This document shows, piece by piece, positions 55,601 through 64,000 of a stretch of DNA of 64,000 nt. The stretch covers positions 620,001 to 684,000 of the forward strand of contig OX621171.1 of the NCBI GenBank assembly GCA_951640195.1, in the 5' to 3' direction. The notes beneath the pieces were generated by a model. It saw nothing but the letters and a program-made list of their open reading frames with translations, made no database searches and was not told where the DNA came from. Source of the stretch: Porpolomopsis calyptriformis. Lineage: Eukaryota; Basidiomycota; Agaricomycetes; Agaricales; Hygrophoraceae. A program made the position numbers and the translations under genes. Position 1 is the stretch's first letter; each line of letters opens with the position of its first letter.

Positions 55601-56707
55601 AAGACGCAGATCAATCAAATGGTTTACAATTCGAGGGATAGTATACAAAAGAATATCGCCGCGAGGGAGGCAGCTGAGTTGGCCAATAGGAGTAAGAGTG
55701 AGTTTTTGGTAAATATGTCGCATGAGATCAGGTTCGTCTGTCTTTCGTTCGTTTTAGTGCTGGCTCTGATGCGAAGGTGATACTAGGACCCCCAATGAAT
55801 GGGATTATTGGGATGACAGAGTTGACGCTTGATAGTGACCTGAATCGATCGCAGCGGGAGAGCCTTTTGTTGGTTCATAGTCTCGCGAGATCGCTTCTGT
55901 TGATCATTGACGACATTCTTGATATATCGAAAAGTATGTCTCGATTTACCCTTCATTGTATGTTGCCCTTCCTGAATTGTCTTCTTTCCACCCCTAGTTG
56001 AGGCGGGTCGTATGACTATGGAGGCAGTATCCTATTCTCTGCGCCAGACCGTTTTCGGTATCCTCAAGACGCTGGTCGTCCGTGCCTCACAGAATAATCT
56101 GGATCTTACCTACAACGTCGAAGCCGACATTCCTGATCACCTTATTGGCGACTCCCTGAGGCTGCGACAGGTTATTACCAATCTGGTTGGGAATGCCATC
56201 AAGTTTACGCCACCATCCAAGGTTCGCAAGGGTCACGTCAATTTGAGCACGCGACTGCTGGCCCGGGATGACCAGAGTGCCACTCTGGAATTTTGTGTCA
56301 CAGACACGGGATTGGGATAGCCAAAGCTAAGCTTAATTTGATATTTGACACATTCTGCCAGGCGGATGGGTCTACTATGAGGGTAAGTACACCGACTCAG
56401 GTTGTTTTTGTGCGCTACGAGAACTCATTCACCTGGTAGGAGTACGGGGGTACTGGTTTGGGCCTTTCCATCTCGAAGAGGTTGGTGTTGTTGATGCAGG
56501 GCAACATGTGGGTGGAGAGTGAGGTGTCGAAAGGGAGTAAATTCTTCTTCACTATCACATCACAGGTCAGCCAGACCTCGGTGGAGAGCACGTTGGCGAA
56601 GATGGCACCTTTCAACAAGCGTACGATCTTGTTTGTGGATACAGTGCGTGACACCACGGGAGTCTCGGATCGGATCCGGGAGTTATATTTGACACCATTC
56701 GTCGTAC
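52623..56707 (+). pseudogene. NIK1: group III histidine kinase, right copy, 5' part (HAMP-HisKA-HATPase)
   Basis: Same N-terminus and seven HAMP repeats as the left copy (about 53310-55640), then MSHEIR of the H-box. Beyond the arm edge it continues: HATPase_c with LRLRQVITNLVGNAIKFTP (N box, about 56160), [13 protein letters not shown] and [14 protein letters not shown] (G2, about 56447), then [19 protein letters not shown] and LTPFVV. Lesions: TAG at 53538-53540 shared with the left copy; a fifth C at 55789-55793 that shifts the H-box frame right after the phosphoacceptor His (left copy has four); a one-base deletion at about 56317 in the G1 box. The gene is broken at 56707 by a 6.2-kb insertion and resumes at 62933. 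Such kinases feed the HOG MAPK pathway. Confidence 0.93.
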
Positions 56708-56866
56708 TTAGTGTTGCAAATTTAGTTGCGGACTGTCAAATTTAACAAGTTCGCGCTTGAACCGAGCGTGAATTGCGTGAACTGTAAGATCCAAACAGTT
56801 CAAATAAGTGATGCCGCATCAAAATGAGGTGGGCCAACGTCGCTTGCAAATTGTGACTTGAAAAAA

Positions 56867-56879
56867 TATATATATATAG
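56867..56879 (+). promoter_or_regulatory. TATA-like element
   Basis: atatatatatata (within 56867-56879) about 45 bp upstream of the ATG at 56923; plausible TATA box for the unknown gene in the insertion. Confidence 0.35.
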
Positions 56880-56922
56880 TTTAAGGTACCCAGAATCCAT
56901 CCATCCACCCACTGCCTCAACC

Positions 56923-58649
56923 ATGGCTAACTGTGATGCCCACGCCCGCATGGAAATTGACCATGAAATGTCTGATGACCAAACTCAGACCAGTGACCAA
57001 ATTCGGACTGATGACCAAACTCAGCAAGTGAGGGTGGCACTTGCAAAATATAGCAAGGCTAACAAGCCCACAAGGCAGAGGCTAGGAGGTTCAGGTGAGC
57101 ACAGTTCTACTCATGTACCTTACAACTCAACAGTTGGGATTTTACAGCTTACAAGAAAAGACTGGAAGGCCAGCTTGCCCAGCTCACTGAAGAGAGTGAG
57201 TCTAGTGTTATTTTTTAACACCCTCAACTGTGTAGATTTTACAGTTGAGATGGACTGTCAGTTCTTGACACCCTCTCAACTGTGAAATCCACACAGTTGA
57301 GCTGAAGTGTCAGCTTTTGACACATTGACTTAACTGTATAGATTTTACGGTTGAGATGGGCTGTCATCTTTTGACACCTTCTGAACTGTAAAATGTATAC
57401 AGTTGGGTGATATGTTAATATTTGACACTTCACATTAACTGTAAAATTCATACAGTTCACTGGAGTGTCAGCTTTTGACACTTCACATTAACTGTAAATT
57501 CCATACAGTCTACTGAAGTGTAAATATTTGACACTTCAGTAGACTGTATGGAATTTACAGTTAATGTGAAGTGTCAAAAGCTGATGCTTGGGCTCAACTG
57601 TATGGATTTTACAGTTGAGGTGAAGTGTTAGCTTCTGACACTTCTCAACTGTGAAATTATCACAGTTGCACTGAAGTGTCTGCCTTTGACACTTCACAAT
57701 TGTGAAACTTTTACACCTTGTCTTGTTTGATAAGTTATTTGTGATCCACTGACACTTATACTGTGTATCTAGCTGCTACTGCTTCTTTACCCATTAGTGT
57801 TGACCCTAAGGATGGGGAAGGGGGTGTTGCTTCAACCCAAGTTAACCAGGAGGATAGGGAAGAGACTGTTGTCTCTCTAGCTTCTGAGGACAAGGGATTA
57901 CCTAGGCTAGAGAGGAATAAAGGTAATGTACCCTCAGGAATATTCACTTTCAGCCACTTAACAATTTTTGTAGATGGGGAATTCATGATATATAATCATT
58001 CAAAAAACAGTTTGACCAAGTTAACACATGGGATCTCCCTGGTAGCCAAGAAAGACCTAGCATCATGGCAAGGAACTATTGAGGCTGGTCCCTTGGTTGC
58101 AGCTGCAGTTCTAGAGAATAGGGTAAATTTAATCCCCATTTCGGATGTTACAAATTGATTACATACATTAATAAAAAGGATCACAGGCATAAATGCATCA
58201 CCTGCAGTGAAGGTGGTCGAGCAAAATCCAAGTCGACAAAAGGGGGTTCCCTCCGAGGTGTTGGAGAGGGATATTTGCATTGTGAATGCCCTGTGAACTC
58301 TGGCCTCCTGGAGCTCTGGCTGTTGAAAACCAGTGCCCAAGATCCTGATGTTCCAAAATGGAGTGATGTCAGAAAGGATGGGAGTGATCTACAGAAAGGA
58401 GATTTTGCATTTAACCCGGTTACCCTCAAAATTGTCGGAGCTGCAGTTGAGGGAGCCTCAGGCCTCACCACAGAGACGATGTTCACTCCCAAAATACAGC
58501 GCCTCAAAACAATGATAAAATGGGCCATGGAAGAGCTGAAGGTGCTTCGCGCATTTGACAAGGAAGACGAGACTGGTTATCCTTATAAGGATCCAATTGT
58601 TGGGGAATTTGAGGCACTGGTTAACAATATTGATAGGGAACAAGCGTGA
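56923..58649 (+). CDS. unknown spliced gene in the Crypton insertion
   Basis: Exon 1 (MANCDAHARMEIDHEMSDDQ... to QRLGGS, about 57094) splices over gtgagc...tttacag to YKKRLEGQLAQLTEE (about 57148-57197), a short coiled coil. A second intron (gtgagt at 57198 to tatctag, about 57770) holds the palindrome array. It continues TATASLPISVDPKDGEGG, SGIFTFSHLTIFVDGEF and DLASWQGTIEAGPLVAAAVL. Beyond 58124 an intron or frameshift leads into a second frame with YLHCECPVNSGLLELWLLKT, KWSDVRKDGSDLQKGDFAFN and MIKWAMEELKVLRAFDKED to 58649. I recognise no family; the pattern is that of a real spliced gene, not of a transposase. The join near 58124-58200 is uncertain. Confidence 0.5.
57190..57725. repeat. 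tandem palindrome array, ~53-bp period
   Basis: About ten units spaced roughly 50-54 bp. Each carries two alternating palindromes: (C)AACTGT-n10-ACAGTT(G) and GAAGTGTCAgcttTTGACACTTC. First palindromes lie near 57228, 57278, 57329, 57383, 57437, 57490, 57543, 57594, 57644 and 57698. The array fits wholly within a predicted intron of the surrounding gene. Related AACTGT words occur near both ends of the insertion, so the units may be recombinase or transposase binding sites. Confidence 0.9.
57468..57584. repeat. perfect inverted repeat, 54-bp arms
   Basis: 57468-57521 and 57531-57584 are exact reverse complements with a 9-nt centre (aaatatttg). The repeat arises where two array units face each other head to head, i.e. 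the orientation of the array flips here. It would extrude a 117-nt cruciform or RNA stem. Confidence 0.95.
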
Positions 58650-58689
58650 GCAGTTGCTATCTTTCAGATCGGAGTACTGTACAGGTGCT

Positions 58690-60100
58690 GTATATAACAA
58701 ATGTCCAGGGGCTTGAAAGCCCAGTCTTGGCCTTTCATTGAGGGACTGTGCAATGTGGGAAGGTGGTTGCGGTGGTTGTAGGGGTCGTAGTGGGGGGAAG
58801 GCAGCTGTGGGGGGAAGGAAGGCGGCTGTGGCAGTGAAATGTTGGTGATGGTGTTGAGGGTCAAAGGCCAGGCTTTCAAGCCTAGCCTTGAGTCTTCATG
58901 GGCAGTTGGGGGCCCACACGCGCAATGGTGGTGGTGGTGGGTGTGGGTGGGAAGGCGGCAGCGCGATCCACCCATTTGTGTGGATCAGTTCAAGGTTTGT
59001 ACCATACTTGTTACCCCACCGATTCAGCGACCATAAATGTGTCATGAACTCTTTATACTCACCAGTGATTCAGGGCATCCCATGTGTCGGAACGCACTAC
59101 AAGCAAGTGAGACCAATGACTGAAGCCATTCACGATATGCATCTTCTTTTTTCGCATCTTCATGCCTTATGAATCAGATTAAATCGTGTATCCATAACGA
59201 AGAGTTTCATTCAGTAGATCGGTATTCCACCAAAGACAGTGCCTGTAGTTTCCATACAGCTGTCCGGAATTTCATCATTGAGCGAATCAGGGTGACCAAT
59301 GAACGAAACTTAACGAATATATGAGAATCGTGTTCGGGTTGAGATCGAATACCCTCTGGTGGGTACTGTGGGTGCAACCACTCTTTGGCCCTCAGTGATT
59401 ATCGCAACTGAGATATTTTCTGGGTCAGGAAGGAAAGAATTTTGAAGAGATTGCTGATGTCGGCGGATTCTTCTTGCACAGCGGAGGCACTCAAGCCCAT
59501 GGCGGTAGGTGTAGGAGGGAGACGGTGGTGGTGGGCGTAGGCGAGAAAGCAGCGGTGGTGGGTGTGGTGTAGGTGGGAAGGTGGCGGTGGTGGGTGTAGG
59601 CGAGACAATGGCAGGTGTGGTATAGGCGAAAAGGCAGCAGCGGTGGGTCAAAGATCGGGCTTGAGCCTGGTCTTGGTTGTTCATGGGCTGTTGGAGCCAT
59701 AAGTGGTGGTGGTGGTGGGTGTAGGTAGGATGGCGGTGATGGTTGGGGGTACTCGTTGTCGTTGTGGTCGTCATTGGTGTCGTCGTCATCGTCGTTCTCG
59801 TTGTCGTCGGCATCATCGTTGTCATTGTTATTGTCATTGTTGTTGTTGTTGTTGTTGTCATTGTTGTCGTCGTGGGTGTACGTGGGAGGGTGGCCGTGGT
59901 GGTTGAGGCTAAAGACCAGGCTTTCGAGCCTGGTCTTAGCTTTTTGTTGGCAGTTGGTGGTCCATATGATGGTGATGGTGGTGGTGGAACATCAAAGACT
60001 GGGCTTTTGAGCCCAGTTGTGACCGATGTGATGAGGTGGGGGGGTGCTGGAATATCCAACGCATGGTATATCCATGCACAATGCAATGGACAATCTAGAT
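58690..60100. repeat. GC-rich hairpins and trinucleotide repeats
   Basis: Hairpins of one style recur: aaggccaggctttcaagcctagcctt (about 58863), aagatcgggcttgagcctggtctt (about 59650), aagaccaggctttcgagcctggtctt (about 59911) and aagactgggcttttgagcccagttgt (about 59995), each followed by 'g.cagttggtgg.cca' or a variant and by ggt/ttg microsatellite (a ttg/gtc run at 59755-59876). The architecture copies that of 23.6-25.8 kb with different stem sequences. 58990-59520 may include eroded minus-strand coding (for example QEESADISNLFKILSFL) that I cannot assign. Confidence 0.75.
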
Positions 60101-60457
60101 CATTTGTTAGTTAGTCTAAATATCATAGTAAATACTTACTGAGGTGTAGGACCAAGGATTAAAAATGGGGAGGGTTGTCAAAATATTGAGTCAACGTGAT
60201 GAGGTTGAAGGTCGTAGTGTTAGTACGGAGATTTAGAGCTTACTCTAGGGTAACTGTAAATTTGACTAAATTTGCTTAAATTTAGAGTAACTATGCTACA
60301 TAGCTATGCATAGCCTGCACGTAATATTTCTTAAATTTAAGCGTCTGAAGTGTAAAGATTCAACAGCCAATGCGCTGTATATATTTTACATTCCAGGCAA
60401 GTGTAAAAGTTGTACATCTTCCGAAACCATTTAAATATTTCTATCAGTCTATGTAGA
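60101..60457. other. no recognisable gene
   Basis: AT-rich spacer between the microsatellite block and the recombinase. It contains ttaaatttagcgtctgaagtgtaaag and related words resembling the palindrome-array units. Confidence 0.4.
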
Positions 60458-62678
60458 TTACTTTCTAGTGCTAGTACATGCCCGTGCCTTTAGCTGCCGC
60501 CTTGTCTTTGTTTCACCACAGGCAAGGCGGGCCTTCCAAATGGCTAGAACTAGCCTCATGTATTGATCTTGCAGGCCTGGGAATCGCTGTGAGAACACAT
60601 TCAAATCCCCCCCACATTCTATCGCAAATTCAGTGTGAACCTTCTCAATCATACTCAGCTTTTGTGCCTCAGAGTGATATTGCCATGGCTCAAAAGTAGT
60701 GCGCCAGTCCTTGAGAGGCACTAGTAAACCCTGTTCAGGAGCTCCCTTCTCCCAATACTGAATGACATCGTGAATAGTGTTTGTCTCTGGGATGTGGCTT
60801 GGTAAATTCAAAGGGGGGGGCCGGCTAAGAACAGGAAGTTCCTGAGCATCTGATGATGCTGCGTGTGCTGGGGGTGAATTGATGGATGGTTGCCGACGAG
60901 GCTGCGAGGGTGGTGGTGAGGGTAAATGGTCAGCCAGGGAAGGCGACGGTGGAGGAGTGACATTGCTAGAATGTAAAATATCTATTGAAAGGTCAGTTGC
61001 ATGAGATTGCTCTGAAGAGACACTCTCGCACCAGGTTGTTTAGGAGCAGGCTTGAGAAGGCTCCAGACTTGTTGCAAGAGATTAGATTCAAAGAGAGTTA
61101 GATCATCTCTTGAGATGCCCGAGGCTATATCCTTGACCCCCATAAATGTCTCATGTTGGTCAGACTGCTGATTTTCCATCATAATATCACTAAACCCTTC
61201 TTCATATGTGGTCAGTTCATCAAGCAGATACCACATGATAGTGCCAACCTGATAATTCTTGAGAGATGCCATAATATATTCGAAAAAAAAATGAACGCAC
61301 GTTTTCACTTGATGACCACCCCCCACCATTTGACAGCTTTGAGGCTCCATCTGTGGCTAGCCCACATGAAGCAATACTGTGCCCCACCTCGACAGAAACA
61401 GTGAGTTGTGAACCTACCAGTCCGGCCCTTCATCAAACCTGATTGCTCAATTATATCACCCATCAATGATTCAAAACCAGACCGAGTGGTTGGTTCACCC
61501 AATTTGAGGTACTTGGTTGAAGCAACAGCAGGGAAGATAACATCGTCAGGCTGCAGTGGGCGTCGCAGGAGAAATTGGAGACAGCTAAGCCACGCAACCA
61601 TATGCGTATAGCAGTCAATTTCGGGGCATTCTTGATCCGGTGGTATCTGATACATTTGACCTAAACGACAGACATGTGTGATGTACTACTTTAGTGGATG
61701 TAAGCAGTACAGCTCACCTTTGGTGGGATCTTTGTTGGTTTTGCAGAATACTAACTTGAATTTGAGGTAGGGCAGTCCAGCCCGCTCCATGATGCGTACA
61801 TCCTTGAACCTTAGGTTGATTAGCTCGTCGTTCCTGGTAGCATTCAACCCCGTCCTTGTAAGACATGAGTATATGGAGATTAGATAGAAACCACTTACCG
61901 AGTCCACAAGCAAAAGGCTGTAGTCGCAAATGCCTTGAAATAAAGCTGGCGTGTTTCCGACATATGCCCCTGGCCTTCCGTGCTGTTTAGGTACATCATG
62001 ATTATCTTCAAGTCACTTGGAGGCATCGGAAGGGCCTGATTTGATGTTCCGATGCGATTTTCATGGTTCTTGATGGAGTCGAAATACATTCGGTAGTCTC
62101 TGTCAAAGACTGGATTCCCATCCCATTCTCCTGTGTGTGAATTGTACTTCCAGATCTCCCCTTGACAGCCAAGTACACTGAGAACAATATTGAGTGTGTG
62201 CACAGCAAGAAAAGACGAGTGCTTACCTTTCAAAATACTGTTTGAAAGCCGAACGAAGCCCTTCCGCAGTTGAGAACCCTTGGCTATAGTGGTCGCACTT
62301 GTATGCCGTCAGTAATCGCAATGCAATGGGGGTTTGCACACTGAGTTTGTCAAACACGTCTGCAAACCCTGAGGACCCTTCTGTCGGCACCCCAGCAAGA
62401 GCCATTCCATCCTCATCCACCCTGCCATCGGCTACCCAAGCCTTCAGCCAAGCCTTCCCACTCTTCACATAACTTGCATAACACATCTTCGTGCGAGGCG
62501 ACTGAAACCACTCGTCAGTTGTCTGCTTGCTGTGTTTGAGCAGATTGGATGCTGATGGGATTGCGGTAGTTTTTGGCCTCAGTGGTAATGAGGCAGCGCG
62601 AGACCTTCAGGATGCTCGAGTGCGAGTGGATGCAGGGGAGACAGTAATTTTTTTGGGGTTCTTGTCATGTCGAGCCAT
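60458..62678 (-). pseudogene. Crypton tyrosine recombinase with GCR1_C domain
   Basis: From the ATG at 62678 (MARHDKNPKKITVSPAS), with a TGA for Arg after about 23 codons, the N-terminal SAM-like domain follows (MCYASYVKSGKAWLKAWVAD; PIALRLLTAYKCDHYSQGFS). Catalytic domain: FATTAFCLWTR spliced to NDELINLRFKDV (Arg I), LKFKLVFCKTNKDPTKGE (Lys), TTHCFCRGGAQYCFM (His at 61401-61403; second catalytic Arg reads Cys at 61392-61394), SLKAVKWWG, and VGTIMWYLLDEL with the likely nucleophile Tyr at 61228-61230. C-terminal GCR1_C-like domain: VIQYWEKGAPEQGLLVPLKD, TEFAIECGGDLNVFSQRFPG, ending at 60458. Cryptons integrate and excise by YR-mediated crossover. Several CGN-to-TGN changes imply an inactive copy. 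Confidence 0.88.
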
Positions 62679-62932
62679 GGGAGGGAATGATCTGCCTGAG
62701 TGAGGCAAGGCAGTGATGAGGTGTAGATGGATGGGCCACGAGTGTGGGACCCAACCCTATGCTACACATCACCTTGGCTGCTGCGTCGAACTCAGACGGA
62801 CTGTCATGAATTGACGATTCATTTGGGCGGGTTGAACTTGGCGGGATTGACAGTTCAGTAAGACTTAGATTATCTAATGGGCAGGTGCTAAATTTTACAG
62901 TTCAGCTGTGTAAATTTGGCCAGACTATGGCC

Positions 62933-63997
62933 TACATAAAGTCAGCGACGTCGCGGATAAGGATCGCTGTCCACACATTGATCGTACTGGACTCGCTCAA
63001 CGTGGTATGTGTTTCTGCTGGTTTGGGTCACCCATGCTCACTGTGTGTGCCTTAGACGGAGTGTATACAAGAGTATGAGCATCTGAGATATATCCCGATC
63101 ATACTACTAGCCCCGTCGATGCCTCGTCTGAACCGTGAGCTTTCATCGGCTCTAGAAGTGACAGTTGGACTGATGGACCATGTTCTTATACGCGATCCAG
63201 TCAAATGGTGCCTAGACAACAGCATCAGTTCGCAACTCACTACTCCTGTGAGCAGGCAAGACTTGTCTTCAGCCCTGATCTCTGCACTCGAATCGAACAC
63301 TGTCAGCCCAGTCTCTGTACCTAATAACATCGTGTTTGACATCTTGCTCACCGAGGACAATTTGGTGAACCAGAAGTTGGTGGTAAAAATCTTGGAGAAA
63401 TATGGACACACTGTAGAGATTGCTGAGAATGGGAGTTTGGCACTGGATGTGTTTAAGGCAAGGGTGTGTCGGAATAAGCTGTTTGATATAATATTGGTGT
63501 GTTTCCGACTTGTCCTTAACTTGCATTCCAAACCATCCAACAAGCTCACGGGTTTGGGGTAGATGGATGTATCAATGCCATTTATGGGAGGGATGGAAGC
63601 GACGGAGTTGATTCGAGTGTGGGAGGTACAAAGCAGATTATATAAAGCGGACACTGATCATTGCACTCACCGCTCATGCCAGTCCGTGTTAAGTTTCTCA
63701 GTTGTTTCCTTTCTAATTGCTTACTCAACATGCCTGTTTAGTGATTGGCAACCGGGAGTGATGTATACAGGCAGGAATGGTACGCCCTTCATTTTGCCTC
63801 TCCATGCGGCATTCTGACTGGTGAGTTTGTTTGGTAGGATGATCATATTACAAGTATGTGGATTGCCCTTTGCGTGTTCTCTGACATAATCCCATGTTAT
63901 TTTCACAGAACCTCTCCGCCGTGGTGACCTTTTGAATACTATCAATAAATTTGCAGGTGAAAAGGAGAGGATGCTAAAGCACCCATTGCTACACTGA
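62933..63997 (+). pseudogene. NIK1: group III histidine kinase, right copy, 3' part (receiver)
   Basis: Resumes exactly where the upstream part stopped: HKVSDVADKDRCPHI, then (after a small deletion and an intron ending at 63055) EYEHLRYIPIILLAPSMPR, KWCLDNSISSQLTTPVSRQD, DILLTEDNLVNQKLVVKIL with the acidic pair, MDVSMPFMGGMEATELIR with the phospho-acceptor Asp (63566), then IIALTAHA in a shifted frame, and after introns ITKPLRRGDLLNTINKFAG to the TGA 63995-63997. Lesions: a 5-nt loss at about 62986, a frame slip near 63640, and TGA at 63759-63761 for an expected Arg (CGA to TGA). This C-terminal receiver normally passes phosphate to the HPt protein. Confidence 0.92.
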
Positions 63998-64000
63998 CCA

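Larger units (their letters stand above)
50795..55936 (+). repeat. large inverted repeat, right arm (5.14 kb)
   Basis: Reverse complement of 40115-45256 at about 99-100% identity. Differences cluster in the outer 0.9 kb (55030-55936) and in two CpG sites near the inner edge. The spacer between arms is 45257-50794 (5.5 kb). Confidence 0.97.
56708..62932. mobile_element. Crypton-type insertion in the histidine kinase
   Basis: 6.2 kb separates two halves of one exon. The host reads ...gtcgTAC before and TACataaag after; with one TAC removed, the reading frame FVVHKVSDVADK is restored exactly, so TAC is either a 3-bp duplication or the crossover core. Contents: spliced gene of unknown function (plus, 56923-58649), hairpins and microsatellites (58.7-60.1 kb), and a tyrosine recombinase with GCR1_C domain (minus, 60458-62678), the signature of Cryptons. 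The extreme ends are only loosely similar in inverse orientation (TAGTGTTGCAAATTTA versus TAGTCTGGCCAAATTTA), and AACTGT words are frequent near both ends. Confidence 0.85.

Noticed and set aside
59743..60114. Val/Ile-rich frame resembling a membrane protein
   Set aside because: It is translated from a ttg/gtc trinucleotide run; hydrophobicity is a codon artefact and the other frames are equally low-complexity.
56708..62932. Starship-type giant element
   Set aside because: The recombinase matches the Crypton arrangement with a GCR1_C-like tail, size is only 6.2 kb, and the recombinase lies at the 3' side with little cargo; a DUF3435 captain is not visible.
40115..63997. A functional osmosensing kinase encoded here
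   Set aside because: Left copy lacks ATPase and receiver domains; right copy has a stop, several frameshifts and a 6.2-kb insertion. An intact gene must lie elsewhere.

Overview
The window looks like a transposon-saturated stretch of a filamentous basidiomycete (Agaricomycetes-type) nuclear genome. Evidence: host genes with many short GT-AG introns (coatomer beta SEC26, HUL5/UBE3C-type HECT ligase, a group III HAMP-repeat histidine kinase of the NIK1/OS-1 type, 14-3-3), together with Ty1/copia, Ty3/gypsy, Tnp2 (CACTA-like), Tc1/pogo-like and Crypton (tyrosine recombinase + GCR1_C) elements. I cannot name the genus. Almost every recognisable gene is broken or truncated, so this reads as a degenerate accessory or heterochromatic region.

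Layout. 1-5.6 kb: degenerate direct repeats, a perfect 49-bp-arm hairpin, and a copia gag relic on the minus strand. 5.57-10.14 kb: one copia element with short LTRs (129/126 bp) and a 5-bp target duplication (atagt), coding capacity ruined by stops and frameshifts. 10.2-10.6 kb: a 14-3-3 pseudogene fragment. 12.5-18.4 kb: a Tc1-like transposase tail abutting a minus-strand chromodomain Ty3/gypsy element. 19.5-20.3 kb: pogo-like transposase remnant. 20.3-27 kb: AT-rich DNA, a large diverged duplicated block, and a GC-rich core (23.4-25.85 kb) of TPR (kinesin-light-chain-like) remnants, GGT/CAC microsatellites and a series of short hairpins. 27.36-29.35 kb: a satellite of 13 units of about 157 bp. 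29.35-31.4 kb: 5' half of a copia element. 32.5-39.6 kb: a Tnp2-type DNA transposon with divergently transcribed transposase and companion gene.

40.1-64 kb is the most unusual part. A 5.14-kb segment is present as two near-identical inverted arms (40,115-45,256 and 50,795-55,936) around a 5.5-kb spacer. Each arm carries, in order, part of a histidine kinase, a short sterol-reductase-like (ERG24-like) exon in the opposite direction, and part of a HUL5 HECT ligase. The left side continues into more of HUL5, which is joined directly to a 5'-truncated SEC26. The right side continues into the rest of the histidine kinase, which is split by a 6.2-kb Crypton-type insertion (56,708-62,932) flanked by the trinucleotide TAC. 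That insertion carries a YR/GCR1_C recombinase (minus), an unknown spliced gene (plus) with an array of palindromes in one of its introns, and hairpin/microsatellite DNA between them.

No metabolic pathway or functional operon can be assembled. The genes relate to each other as pieces of a rearranged mosaic: host-gene fragments, their inverted duplication, and later transposon insertion and C-to-T-type decay.
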